64,000 nt of DNA from Cinnamomum chago (GCA_038049695.1 CP142455.1:22915501-22979500); one strand, 5' to 3'. Positions 26,701 through 34,267 are shown, counted from the first letter of the stretch. The notes: generated by a model from the letters alone, not told the origin. A program made the numbers and translations.

Positions 26701-29240
26701 TATTTTGGTGAAAGTTCTTCATTCAGTCGCTAAGTTTGAGGGCTGTTTATGTTTTTTCTTCATTTAAAGATTTTGAAGATTTTTCAGGGTTTATTACTCC
26801 TTTTTCAACTAGTAACAAAGATGACATGAACCCACAGCAGTGTTACGAAATTCAGTCTGGATGCCATTTCGGTTTGCCCTCCAAATGAAATGTTCCGGCC
26901 AATTCGGAGATTTCAATGAAATATTTTGGAAAAAAAATAAATATATTAAAATGAAAAATAATATATGATACATTTAATTTGTTGTAATAAATCAATTCAA
27001 TATGTCGATTTATATTTGATACATTATTTCATATTAGAGTGAAACTTGGCTAGCTTATTCATAATAAAATATTTTTATTGGGATAAAATTTGATTAGGGG
27101 GATAGGGCCCATATAGTTATTTAGATTTTAATAGATGGGTGGCTCCACATTTGAACCCACTAATTTCTCTAAGCCAAAAGGCCAAAAAGGTAATTTTACT
27201 TTTACTCTTAAGTTTAAAAAAATGTTTAGCCCCTTCGTTTTTCACTTTATTTTTTTTAATGGGAACCGAAATGTTGGGACGAATAATTGGACGAATTGGC
27301 CGAAATCATAAAATTCGGACTGAATCGGATGAATTAGAACAAATTCCGGGACGAATAATTACAAAGTCTTGTTCGTTTCGGTAAAGCAAACGAACCGAAT
27401 TATTAGGAAATTTCGGCCGAAACGAACCGAATTTCGTAACACTGACCCACAGCCTCAAGGTTGCAACAGCGATCACCTTCCAGTGTGTCATGGGCTCTTA
27501 TCTAAGTGTTTATTACTTTGGAGATTCTAATGTTTCCATGTTCAATCTAAGCACCAAATTTTTGTGGGTCATGTTGACAAGTTCTGTTTCTAATTAAATA
27601 AGTAATAAAATGCTGTGATTTAATTCGGAATTTACTTCAGCACTGTGATTAATAACGAATTAACATCCAAGCTCCTATTTATATGAATTATGAGATTAAA
27701 TGACTTTTAAATAGATATAAATTGTCTCAAAACAGTTAATTTAACGTAAAATAAGCATGGTTGTCAATCCGTTCCGGCTGGACATTCCAGAATTGGCTTG
27801 GGGGCCAAAACAGAATTGACAACTATGAAAATAAGGGATTGATATATAAAGCAGGTACTTAAACATTCATCGATTGCCAAAATAAGGTGTCTACATGTAC
27901 AACAATTTTTCTATAATTGTTAATAAAATTTAATTAAAAAAAATAGTTAGAAAATAACTATATAGCATACAAGGGAAATATACTGCTAAGATTTGAAGTA
28001 TACAGGTATACCTCCATACCCATCCCACTAAGAATCCAAAAGAAACTAAAGAGTTAACGCGAAATCAAACACTACAGCAATCTCATTTACACATCTCTTC
28101 ACACAAAAACAAAAAGAAATCTCCAAACCAAGTTCACTTTCGAGGTGTTCGAATAATTATAAGGTCTAAAACCCATCACCAAGTACACTAACTAAAGTTC
28201 ACTTGACCCACACAGGCAGCTTAAATCTTCTTTCCACAACAGCGACATCTTCATTTCCTCGCATTATGTGTGGGTCCTTTTTTTTTTTTTTTTTCGGTTA
28301 ACTGGCACTAGACTTCATTTTTTCCAATTCAACAGATCAGAAACTACAATCGAACTCAGAATTTAAAAGCAAAGCTCAAGCAAAACATAAAGAGACAATA
28401 TAAGAAGACCAAGTTATAACCCAAAGAATATGAAGAACAGTTGTCTATCAAAATTCAATCAATGAATATTACAATCTTCAAAAATTCACTAAAAATTCTT
28501 ATAAAAGAAAAACACATTCAAAAGACAAATTCTCACCTGACTGTGGCCGCGAAGAAGAGATCTCAACGCGGTGTTTATATTAAGCACCCGAATCGGCCCC
28601 AGCTTCAACCCATAGCAGATATAAGTCCGGTTAACAGCAATCTGCCTCCCTAAAACCAGCCCCGGATCCATAACATACTTAGTGATCGGAGTGACCTCCA
28701 GCTGCGGCTGCACCTCCCCCGGCAGCCGCAGGTCGATATCATACACGACGTGGTCGCCCACCAGATGCCGCCCCTTGGGGAGCTTCCTGCTGGGCATTCT
28801 CGCCGGCAGCGGAGGCGGAGCAGCCATACCATTCGACTGAGGGGGGGCGGGCAAGGTGGCCGGAGGCGGCGCCGGAGGGACAAAATCGGTGGACTCGAGA
28901 GAGGTGGGGGGGGTCAAGAGGGCCATGAGACGGGCCCCAGGATTGGAGTTAGGGTTAGGGTTAGGGCTAGAGGGCGCAGGATAAGGGTGGGGGTGCATGT
29001 TAGCAACGGAGGGGTCTTGGGAGAAGGGGAGGTAGTGATGGAAAGGTGGGGTAGTGGGGGACTGAGGAGGGTAGGAAAAGGGGCCAAGGGCAGAGGGAGA
29101 GGGAGAGGGCATAGGGTATGAGGAGGGAGGGAAGGAGGGGTTTTGTTGTGGGTTTGTAGGGGGCTTGAAGATCATCTGCATGTCAAAGGGTACCCCTGCC
29201 TGGTTAGGGCTAGGGTTAGGGTTAGGGTTTCCTGTTGTGG

Positions 29241-29244
<4 letters not shown>
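1724..29244 (-). CDS. VCS: VARICOSE / EDC4 (Ge-1) mRNA-decapping scaffold, complete gene, 12 exons
   Basis: VARICOSE is the plant EDC4/Ge-1 protein. It bridges DCP1 and DCP2 in cytoplasmic processing bodies and promotes removal of mRNA 5' caps. The exons, read from high to low coordinates, are 28537-29244, 21239-21288, 20647-20803, 19826-20044, 18029-18157, 15605-17212, 9298-9654, 8645-8764, 7023-7193, 3095-3253, 2842-2967 and 1724-2032. They sum to 4113 bases, or 1370 residues plus stop, close to the Arabidopsis protein. All introns are GT-AG and phases join without a break. Residues 1-150 are Pro/Asn/Ser-rich, about 150-500 hold the WD40-like region, about 500-930 are low-complexity Ser/Glu-rich, and about 945-1370 form the helical C-terminal domain. 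The start at 29244 has a good plant context (ATGGCC). An in-frame ATG at 29430 would add 62 residues of UTR-like Ser/Leu repeats, so I rejected it. The recognition rests on family motifs through the whole length. Confidence 0.95.
2842..2967 (-). CDS. VCS: VCS exon 11 (residues 1227-1268)
   Basis: This exon encodes [20 protein letters not shown] followed by [12 protein letters not shown]. This is the start of the globular helical repeat at the extreme C-terminus of EDC4 proteins. It has 42 codons, acceptor CAG and donor GTATAT. Confidence 0.94.
3095..3253 (-). CDS. VCS: VCS exon 10 (residues 1174-1226)
   Basis: This exon encodes [19 protein letters not shown], then LALVAAGAN and [11 protein letters not shown], a conserved helical segment near the EDC4 C-terminus. 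It has 53 codons, phase 0 at both ends. Confidence 0.94.
3908..4304. mobile_element. Foldback-type MITE copy (family 1) in VCS intron 9
   Basis: The ends read GGGCAGCTTTCCTAAGCT and AAGGAGAGCCTAGCCC, so they form imperfect inverted repeats. The body matches one arm of the larger foldback copy at 5586-6165, including the block GTTGGTGGACATGTGCAATT and GGATGGACCAAGGGTGGGCC. A run of 21 G at 4001-4021 is an odd local expansion. AT-rich TATATA sequence flanks it. It has no coding capacity. Confidence 0.6.
4362..5179. mobile_element. MITE copy (family 1) split by a solo LTR
   Basis: This copy starts GGGGCAGCTCTCCTAAGCT and ends with the same arm sequence as its neighbours (GTTGGTGGACACGTGCAATT, then GGTGGGCCCCAGAAGAGTTA). 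Its middle is interrupted by the LTR at 4493-4967. Removing the LTR and one copy of the 5-base duplication restores a continuous MITE that aligns with the copies at 3908 and 5586. Confidence 0.65.
4493..4967 (-). mobile_element. Solo LTR, 475 bases, with 5-base target duplication
   Basis: On the minus strand the element begins TGATGCAGGTCAGACCCATG and ends GGCTGCTTCA, a TG...CA LTR. CTCCT directly flanks it on both sides (4488-4492 and 4968-4972). On the minus strand it holds a TATAAATA box near 4731-4724 and an AATAAA-like signal near 4690, the normal promoter and polyadenylation parts of an LTR. No internal retroelement sequence remains, so it is a solo LTR from intra-element recombination. 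The family is not identified. Confidence 0.85.
5218..5316. mobile_element. Small inverted-repeat element
   Basis: Arms of about 35 bases face each other: CTTTATATGAGAGATGGGTG near 5223 and its complement CACACAATCTCTCATATAAG near 5292, separated by about 25 bases. Each arm carries GGGGGCCCTCA or its complement. No target duplication is clear among the flanking TATA repeats. Confidence 0.45.
5332..5563. mobile_element. MITE with 41-base terminal inverted repeats
   Basis: The left end GGGCTCTCCTAAGCTGCAGC... and the complement of the right end GGGCTCTCCTAATTTGGAGC... match over about 41 bases with few differences. The TIR start is shared with the larger foldback copies next to it, but the core is different. 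It is flanked by TATATA tracts, so a TA target is likely. It lies in VCS intron 9. Confidence 0.7.
5586..6165. mobile_element. Full foldback MITE, two arms of about 270 bases
   Basis: The left arm (5586 to about 5860) is the reverse complement of the right arm (about 5910-6165). Both contain GCTTGTGGGGCCCACCTTTG, the ATCCAAATGGACC block, the CCAACTTTTGG block and a TTTTTTGTA/TACAAAAAA inner end. The centre is a short CCACCTGGGGACC-type spacer. Transcribed, it would form a very long hairpin. No coding capacity was seen. Confidence 0.75.
6201..6360. mobile_element. Short MITE with about 20-base TIRs
   Basis: The ends AGGGAAGTTTCAAGTGCATC and, on the other strand, AGGGGAAGTTTCAAGTGCAT are inverted repeats of about 20 bases. 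TATATATA tracts flank both sides. Inside lies a second inverted pair, AGGGTGAGG near 6268 and CCTCACCCT near 6318. It is 160 bases long and non-coding. Confidence 0.7.
6546..6834. mobile_element. MITE with hairpin-like ends (GTGAGAAC...GTTCTCAC)
   Basis: The left end GTGAGAACTATTCTCACGG and the right end CCGTGAGAACAGTTCTCAC are inverted repeats of each other, and each end is also an internal palindrome. The element is 289 bases long and non-coding, in VCS intron 9. I did not find a convincing target duplication. Confidence 0.65.
7023..7193 (-). CDS. VCS: VCS exon 9 (residues 1117-1173)
   Basis: This exon encodes the conserved [19 protein letters not shown] block followed by [19 protein letters not shown]. 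It has 57 codons, with the donor GTATGC. The next intron (3254-7022) is crowded with foldback MITEs. Confidence 0.94.
7690..7958 (+). mobile_element. L1-type LINE 3' remnant (RNase H end and 3' UTR)
   Basis: The plus strand encodes a short RNase H tail ([14 protein letters not shown]) typical of plant L1 LINEs, followed by a 3' UTR and a terminal A-run at about 7950-7958. It is truncated on its 5' side and lies antisense to VCS in intron 8. Confidence 0.65.
8135..8205 (-). mobile_element. Short RTE LINE 3'-end remnant
   Basis: The complement reads as the conserved plant RTE tail: an AACTGGCCCCAACGTAGTTG block followed by GGACAAGGATTTGATGGTGATG. Only the extreme 3' end is left. Confidence 0.5.
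8645..8764 (-). CDS. VCS: VCS exon 8 (residues 1077-1116)
   Basis: This 40-codon exon encodes [15 protein letters not shown] and the [17 protein letters not shown] helix. No full open frame marks it, because in-frame stops in the introns lie on both sides. It was found from family similarity and clean CAG/ and /GTTTGT splice sites. Confidence 0.92.
9298..9654 (-). CDS. VCS: VCS exon 7 (residues 958-1076)
   Basis: This exon encodes a charged helical segment ([62 protein letters not shown]-like [16 protein letters not shown]). It is the coiled-coil part of the EDC4 C-terminus used in self-association in the family. It has 119 codons, phase 0 at both ends. Confidence 0.94.
10190..10890 (+). mobile_element. 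L1-type LINE remnant (zf-RVT region)
   Basis: The open frame at 10294-10584 encodes [29 protein letters not shown] and FIWRSV, which is the zf-RVT segment after the reverse transcriptase in plant L1 LINEs. A frameshifted KERNSRCFE motif follows at about 10590. The 3' UTR ends in an A-rich tail at about 10868-10890. It is a dead, 5'-truncated copy, antisense to VCS in intron 6. Confidence 0.75.
10891..13540. other. VCS intron 6, no gene seen
   Basis: No coding region is supportable here. It holds an A-run at about 12861-12877 and a G-run followed by GGGT repeats at about 13219-13258. Open frames are short and show no family signal. Confidence 0.5.
13540..14300 (+). mobile_element. L1-type LINE RNase H and 3' end, tail duplicated
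   Basis: A decayed RNase H reading ([12 protein letters not shown], then HRGANSL and ADALVKT) lies at about 13650-13880, with stops. The following 3' portion is present twice. The block from about 13780 (AAAATTAGAGATCTTACTAC) through TCTCATACATAAATGATTTC recurs from about 14070 with about 80-85 per cent similarity by eye. It lies antisense to VCS in intron 6. Confidence 0.6.
14350..15511 (-). mobile_element. Non-autonomous hAT element A, 1162 bases, in VCS intron 6
   Basis: Perfect 8-base target duplications GAACCTAG flank it at 14342-14349 and 15512-15519. The ends are CAAGGATGAAAATATCGG and the complement of ATATTTACTTCCATG, matching the hAT element at 47705-53009. The segment from 14350 to about 14931 is the reverse complement of the 3' end of that element, up to its transposase stop. 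Subterminal repeats of CGGCCGATAC type fill about 15350-15500. No transposase remains. The middle (14931-15345) does not match the autonomous copy; it contains a T-run, a run of 26 C (15320-15345) and a possible short exon. The orientation given is that of the transposase in the related full copy. Confidence 0.9.
15605..17212 (-). CDS. VCS: VCS exon 6 (residues 422-957)
   Basis: This is the largest exon, with 536 codons. It finishes the WD40 part ([78 protein letters not shown]). It then encodes a long Ser/Pro/Glu-rich linker with a Lys-rich KGKKQKGK patch. The start of the C-terminal helical domain (MQETLNQ) lies at its end. The acceptor is TAG and the donor GTGAGT. Confidence 0.94.
17269..17388. 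mobile_element. hAT-type MITE, 120 bases, 8-base target duplication
   Basis: The ends CTATGATGC and GCTTCATAG are inverted repeats with one mismatch. The 8-base duplication CTTATCAG flanks it at 17261-17268 and 17389-17396. The inside holds GTATC/GATAC repeats. It is in VCS intron 5. A 142-base copy with a different duplication lies at 26441. Confidence 0.88.
17683..17723. repeat. (ATC)n microsatellite
   Basis: About 13 perfect copies of ATC lie in VCS intron 5. Plant RTE LINEs end in TGATGATG repeats, so it may have begun as such a tail, but no RTE sequence is recognisable beside it. Confidence 0.8.
18029..18157 (-). CDS. VCS: VCS exon 5 (residues 379-421)
   Basis: This exon encodes [20 protein letters not shown] and the [10 protein letters not shown] block, a WD40 blade. 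It is 43 codons with the acceptor CAG and the donor GTATGG. Confidence 0.93.
18158..19825. other. VCS intron 4, no gene seen
   Basis: No coding region or clear element is supportable. It is AT-rich with decayed repeats. A direct run of related words around CCGGTCCGTGCC (about 18505-18575) looks like low-complexity divergence of a short tandem motif. Confidence 0.5.
19826..20044 (-). CDS. VCS: VCS exon 4 (residues 306-378)
   Basis: This exon encodes [15 protein letters not shown], then a WD40 block with [18 protein letters not shown] ending at DGT. It is 73 codons, in phase 0 at both ends. The donor GTTTGT is weaker than most in this gene. Confidence 0.93.
20647..20803 (-). CDS. VCS: VCS exon 3 (residues 253-305)
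   Basis: This exon encodes the WD40 repeat [16 protein letters not shown], then DKPQITGK and the [10 protein letters not shown] block typical of EDC4 proteins. The donor is GTAAGA. Confidence 0.93.
21239..21288 (-). CDS. VCS: VCS exon 2 (residues 237-253)
   Basis: This 50-base exon encodes [16 protein letters not shown] and part of the next serine codon, a WD40 strand block conserved in VCS. It sits behind a 7.2-kb intron and is too short to stand out as an open frame. The phase matches exons 1 and 3 exactly, and the splice sites are CAG/ and /GTAATT. Confidence 0.9.
22560..23250 (+). mobile_element. L1-type LINE RNase H remnant
   Basis: A decayed RNase H tail (HMGKKAN, then [12 protein letters not shown]) is readable at about 23025-23075, followed by an L1-like 3' UTR ending near 23245 in an AAATTAAAATTA stretch. 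The upstream part is too decayed to delimit well. It lies antisense to VCS in intron 1. Confidence 0.5.
23288..23690 (-). mobile_element. RTE LINE 3' remnant, minus strand
   Basis: The complement carries the RTE 3' coding end (a [13 protein letters not shown] block, then an [13 protein letters not shown] block) and the tail GGCTTTGATGATGATGATCA at 23288-23310. It aligns in reverse with the RTE remnant at 24990-26340, so intron 1 holds two RTE pieces in opposite directions. Confidence 0.6.
24990..26340 (+). mobile_element. RTE-type LINE, 5'-truncated and mutated
   Basis: The frame from 25006 encodes reverse transcriptase motifs: [37 protein letters not shown]. After a frameshift near 25290 come an RDLIWW-like motif, [19 protein letters not shown] and [10 protein letters not shown]. 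The last normally reads FADD, so both catalytic aspartates are lost. The 3' coding end ([32 protein letters not shown]) and the tail CAAGGCTTTGATGATGATGA at about 26320-26346 place it in the RTE clade. It is dead and antisense to VCS in intron 1. Confidence 0.8.
26441..26582. mobile_element. hAT-type MITE, 142 bases, 8-base target duplication
   Basis: The ends CTATGATGC and GCATCATAG are perfect 9-base inverted repeats. The 8-base duplication GTTTTAGA flanks it at 26433-26440 and 26583-26590. It has the same body as the copy at 17269 (CACGGATACTTCAAAATGGG) with extra GTGTC/GTATCC units. It is in VCS intron 1. Confidence 0.9.
26591..28536. other. 5' part of VCS intron 1, no gene seen
   Basis: No coding region is supportable. 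Around 26850-27445 the words CGGACGAATT, CCGAAATTTCG and GAACCGAATT recur and face each other (for example TTACGAAATTCAG at 26843 and CGAATTTCGTAACACTGA at 27427). This suggests a foldback-type element of about 600 bases whose target site I could not fix. Confidence 0.4.
26838..27446. mobile_element. Possible foldback element with GTGTTACGAAATTC ends
   Basis: The left end CAGTGTTACGAAATTCAGTC at 26837 and the right end CCGAATTTCGTAACACTGAC at 27425 are inverted repeats of about 17 bases, with further inverted AATTCGG words just inside. The body is AT-rich and non-coding. A short duplication of CCCACAG (26829-26835 and 27447-27453) flanks the two ends, so a hAT-like origin is possible. Confidence 0.5.
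28537..29244 (-). CDS. VCS: VCS exon 1 (residues 1-236)
   Basis: This exon carries the start codon and a Pro/Asn/Ser/Gln-rich N-terminus with the PFDMQ motif that opens plant VCS proteins. The beginning of the WD40 region follows, with [18 protein letters not shown] and the [10 protein letters not shown] block. The donor is GTGAGA. Telomere-like CCCTAA repeats encode Asn-Pro repeats just after the ATG and again near residues 90-100. Confidence 0.93.
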
Positions 29245-29271
<27 letters not shown>

Positions 29272-29600
29272 TGATGAAGAATAGAGAAGAGTAGAGGAAT
29301 GGGAGTGAGAAGAGTAGAGGAATGGGAGTGAGATGTTGTTTGGAAGAAGGGAGAAGGCAAGGGTTTTAAGATATCGTGCGCATGGGATGCGTAGGTTAGG
29401 AAGAGTGGGGGAGGGGTTATGGTATTTCAAAGGGAATTATTGAGAAAGAGTGACCTACACATTTTTCTTTTTTTTGAACTTTTTCGACAAAAGCCCTTCA
29501 ATTTTTGTTCTTTCCTCAAAGAGGATCCAATAATCTTCTTTTTTCCTTTTTCCTTTTTTTTTTATTTTATATTTATATATATATTATTTTTATTAGGTTG
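29245..29600 (-). promoter_or_regulatory. VCS 5' leader and putative core promoter
   Basis: Read on the minus strand, a pyrimidine (CT)n tract of about 26 bases ends directly at the start codon (29245-29271). A 24-base unit (GAAGAGTAGAGGAATGGGAG on the plus strand) is present twice in tandem at about 29284-29332. A TATA-like AT tract lies at about 29565-29590. The leader stays open in the VCS frame up to an ATG at 29430. Transcription start is not visible from sequence, so the promoter call is an inference. Confidence 0.35.
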
Positions 29601-30279
29601 GCCTACTCGTTAGGAGTGATATTATTGTCAACGATCAACATAAATAATAACCAGAGATCTAATCCTAGGCATGTGCGTGAGTATATTTGGCCATTTAAAG
29701 ATGTATTCATGTCATACTAATAAAGTACAACTAAAGTATCTTTCTTTCTTTTTGTTATTCACTAAGTGGTGAATAAAACTTTATCAAATCCTCTCCTACC
29801 GGTTATAACCTTTGATGAAGAGGAGTCGTCGTCTGAAGGTAAGAAAAGGAGGGAGTTCTTGTTCTACATCTCCAAATTAATTGCCTTGTGTTCGAAGGTA
29901 TCATGTGTTATATTTTTTTAGAAATCAGTCGACGGTTTTTTTTTTTCTTTCAAGAATTAATCAGATGTCATTTGAGTAGGCATTGGTTCACCTTGGCGAG
30001 AAGCTTGAAATAATAGTTGATAATAAATTGGGTTCATCCCTCAACTGCTTATATTTTCTTTCACTCCAACATGGGTGCACTTTCGGGACTACAGATAGAA
30101 TATTGTACATAAACTCCTATCAAACGAACTATTGCCCCTCTAAGGCATTTATCATGCTGGATAAACTCACAATCTCAAGGATTGTTGGCTTACAAAGCTA
30201 TTATGAAAGTTTATAATTTTCTCCTCCTCCTCCTCCTTCTTCTTCTCCTCTCTCTCTCTCAAATTTCCATCAAAGGAGG

Positions 30280-31350
30280 GGTATGTTGTTCAAAGTTATT
30301 TGAAGCGAGGGCTTTCTATTCGGCTTTGCTGCCTCATCAAGGCCTCACACTGCTTGCACTCTTGCTTAGGAGGAATTAGTTCCCCCTCAAGTGGAGGCTT
30401 TCTGCTTGTTGGAAAAAGCAAGGAGAGTGTCCACAACAAGTTTCCTAAGAAGGAAAGGTATTCCTTAAAGTCCTTTTTAGACACTTGCATCATGTGCGGT
30501 AAAGAGGAGACAACAAATCATCTTTTAATGCATTGTGAGGTGGCCTCGCTTTTATGGAGCTTTATTTACAAATGCAGCTTAGAGTGGTGTCTCCCTCAGT
30601 CAATCTTGGAGTTGGCAAAATCTTGGCGAGGTGAGCCTTTCTTTGTGTGTGGTTTTATCCTCTGGAGGGTCACCCCATTTGCTATTCTTTGGTCAATATG
30701 GAAGGAACGAAACAATAGAGTTTTTAGAAGCATCTCCTCTTCAACAGCCGATCTTCGGGGAGCAACTCTTTTTAGAATTGTGAAATGTGCTTTAGCAAGA
30801 AAAGAATTTTATAATTTTAATTTGAATGGCATTCTTTCGAATTGGAAGACTTGTATGGTGTGTGGTTCATCTAAAGAGAGGAGGATAATCGCTTGGTCTT
30901 CTCATTCAATGTGGATACTAAAATTTAATGTCGACAAGGCAACAAGAGGGAAGCCCGGGCCGACAAGTATTGGGGGAGCTTTGTGCAATGATAAATGAGT
31001 TATCTCATGTATGTTCTCCAAAAGTATTGTAGTGAGGGACTCCAATGAAGCGGACGTGTTTGCTATTTTGGAGGCTCTGATGATCTTTTCTCGCTCTTTT
31101 CAAGGCATATGATAGTGGAGCGTGATTCATATAATGTTATCTCTTGGGTTACTCGGATAAGGTCAAGCCTTGGAAACTTCACTTTTTACTCAATGAGATC
31201 GAGGAGTTGGCTTCTTCTCATAGTGTAGTTTATTCTCATGTGATTAGATCGGCTAATGGATTAACGAGTTTCTTAGCCAAAAAAGGGGTCTTTAGGTTTT
31301 CTCCTTGGGAGGATTATCTTGTGTAATCTTTTATATATATATATATATAT
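30280..31350 (+). mobile_element. L1-type LINE remnant (zf-RVT and RNase H)
   Basis: The frame at 30300-30998 encodes the zf-RVT region (CIMCGKEETTNHLLMHCEVA, then LWSFIY, WRVTPFAILWSIWKERNNR) and the start of the RNase H domain (LKFNVDKATRGKPGP, then GGALCND). After a break the RNase H end continues at 31144-31326 (VYSHVIRSANGLTSFLAKKG). A (TA)n tract follows at 31332-31350. It sits between the two host genes on the opposite strand. It is 5'-truncated and broken. Confidence 0.8.
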
Positions 31351-33790
31351 AAGTCTCTTATACCATTATTCTTGTTTATTTGTTTTTCTTCATTTCAATA
31401 AATTTACAGTTACTTCTCAAAAGAGAAATAATATTGTTGCAAATCAAAGTTATAGCGACACTCAACATCAATGTCGGAGATTGGCTGAAGGACAAAACAT
31501 CCATCTATGAGATAGATTTATTAAGAATCAACAAAACATCATCGTAAGGAATAACAATGTTTACTTTGAACCAAATTCCTCAGCCCGTGGTAGAAATAAA
31601 CTTGATATTCTTGACTCGCCAATCTTAAGCCAAGATTCAATAAAAAGACAAATCAACCAACTGATATGCAGTTAGTTTTATCTTGTCAGCAGGTAAAGAA
31701 CTATAGTGCACTAATTGCATTTCAACATCTTTGCCTTGATCACCACCACTACGACCTATAAAAGGGACATATGCATGATTATGGACATCCCACCAGAAGG
31801 CATAACTTTGCCACTTAGGTCACGTGTTGAAACCAATTCCTCGAGGATTCCTCTTTGTTTCCCTCGAGGATTTGAAAAACTCGTGTCTGCAAATTGTAAA
31901 TCCTAATGGATTTGGGCCAACGAAAATTCCCATTTTTGATGTTTTTTCATTTACGCTTGAGGGCAGAACTAGAAGGGGGTTAGAGATGGCCATGGCCTTT
32001 TTGAACAACCCCCCTCCCCCATGGATTTGGGCCAATGGAAATACCCATTTTTGACGATTTTCATATACCCTCGAGGGCAGAACTAGAAGGGGGTTGGAGA
32101 TGGCCATGGCCTTCTTAACAGCACCCCCACCCCCCGCATTTTTAACAACACCACCCGCCCCCCGCCCCCCCCCCCCCACCAACACACACACACACACACA
32201 CACACACACCAAAAAATAATAATAATAAATAGATTTTTTTTTTTTACTTTGTTACATAGTGGCTTCTCAAGATAAATTTTCCAGTTCTGCCCCTGATGAC
32301 CCATAGAATTTAGTTTTGCGGTTTTTGCCTTGATACCAAATTTTCTCAACCTCAATGTGAATTCTCTGTTACAAGTAGCATATTTTGTTATGGGCGAGGA
32401 ATCCATAGATTTGATGATTATTCACTACCACTAGAACAAGGATTCCTTGATGAGGATTTGTATAGTTGATGATTTCACATTGATATTGATGTGTATCGAT
32501 GTATATAGCTGAGAAAAATAGAGTTCGATCTGCAAATCCACTTAAATGAGGATTTTCAAGTCTTATGGGGAGTGGTCGGATCTGAAGATCTTAACAAATG
32601 AAGATTTCCATTTATCCAAATCCTTAGGAGTTTACAATTGGTAAACATAGATTTACCACAACTTTAGGAAAATAAAAAATCTTTTCCCTAAAGATGTGGT
32701 TGCCAAACGTGACCTTAATGAGGAATCCTCAAATCTATTGCTATCAGAAGTGCCCTTAAAGTTCCATAATTATCATAAGCCCTAGACGAATCTTTAACAC
32801 AATCTCTATCATTACTGCTTCTAGCTAAGAAAGGTGCAAATCTAGCATCATGTTTTGCATTTGCCTTGAATCCCATATGGTCATAACCCTCTATTGCTGG
32901 CCCTATTTTTAGGACGCAAACCAAACCTTAGCTTTTGACATGAAAACGTGTGGCTTTAGAATGAGTTTTTTTTTTTAAGATGATTTGTGACTTCTAGCTC
33001 TAAATTTCATCTTCTCCTATATTCCATTGTTGGGAAATTACCTTTGTTAGCAAATCACCTAACTCTTTGGAGTAAGAATCGATTTAGAAATAGTTTCAAG
33101 GCAGACTATGCTTAAATGTCTGTCTTGAGGGTATCTTGAAGCATTTAAACTATATTCATTTGTGCTTCCTCCATATTTTGGAAATGATTGTGCTGGATGA
33201 TTATTTCCTCAAGACTCCACCAAGGGGATTTGTTTTGGGCCAAACGCTTCAAACTAAATTGGGCTCAAGCAAGCGATAAAAATAGAAATATGTTCATATG
33301 GTGCTCAAATAGGGATTTTCTAAAAAAAAAAAAAAGACATATTAGCAAATCAAAAATTAGAAAAGGGTCAAAATTATACTAGTCATTAGGATATGTTGAT
33401 GTATGATGGAGTATTCCAGTAAGATCTCTTTTAGCTAATCATAATTATACGCCGTGTTGATATGTGTTAATCTCTCTCTCTCTCTCTCTCTCTCAGCTTT
33501 TCTTTGACATGGTATATGTGGTTTTTAGACCCATATATTTAAATTAGCTAGCAACCATGCAAGAGGCATGCCATCCTGAAATATGAAACATTCATTTGCT
33601 GGGGTAAATTATAGAAACGCTATTCCCAAATGCTATTCAACTTACCTTATGGCTTGCTTGAATGCACAAAGTTAAAAAAATAAGAAAATAATATTTTAGA
33701 GAATATAATCATTCTTTTTCTATAAAAAAATATTATCTGTTTGGAAACTCAAGAAATTATTACCTTCTTTAGAAAAGTTTCAAAAAGTAT
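31351..33790. other. Intergenic region with a 114-base tandem duplication
   Basis: No gene is supportable. The block from about 31906 (AATGGATTTGGGCCAACGAA) to about 32018 recurs at about 32020-32133, each copy ending in GGCCATGGCC and a C-rich stretch. A (CA)n tract lies at about 32181-32209. A (TC)n tract lies at about 33473-33494. Confidence 0.6.
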
Positions 33791-33791
33791 A

Positions 33792-33887
33792 AAACTTGAG
33801 AGCTGCTATTTGCACAGTTGGAATTGCTCCCTGCACATCCATCCATGGGATCCATGACGGACTCCTTTGGAAAATCTCCAAAATGCC

Positions 33888-33918
<31 letters not shown>

Positions 33919-34267
33919 CCACCTTCGTCTAGCGCCCGCCTTTCTCCTCTCTCCCTCCCCTCCTCCCTGTCTTTCTCCCTCTCCTTGCTCGCTGCCCAAC
34001 TCCGCCCCCTCTCCCTCTCCCAGCGCCCACCTCCGCCCTTGCCCTCTCCCTCTCCGTCGAGGGAGGGAGGGGGATGACGATCAGGGAGAAGGAGAGCGAG
34101 AGAAAAAGAGGGAAAGGGAGAGAAAGGAGGAGTGGGTGAGGGCAGAGGTGGGCGTTAGGAGAGGGAGGGACATGGAGAAGGAGAGGGAGAGAGAAGAAGG
34201 GGGGTATTATGGTCTTTTGTCAGAGGGGTCCCATGATGGATTTATGGCTGTACAAATAGAAGCTCCA
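33792..34267. repeat. Foldback-like element with a CT-rich and GA-rich core
   Basis: The left side carries GCTGCTATTTGCACAG and CCATGGGATCCATGACGG, and the right side their approximate complements CCCATGATGGATTTATGG and CTGTACAAATAGAAGC. Between them lies a pyrimidine tract (about 33885-34060) followed by a purine tract (about 34050-34205), which can pair with each other. Long open frames here come from the low complexity and are not genes. Confidence 0.5.

Noticed and set aside
28750..29121. 123-codon Arg/Gly-rich frame on the plus strand
   Set aside because: It is the antisense shadow of VCS exon 1.
29245..29430. VCS start codon at 29430
   Set aside because: The added 62 residues are translated CT repeats and a tandem duplication, unlike known VCS N-termini, and the ATG at 29244 has a strong context followed by the family's opening motif.
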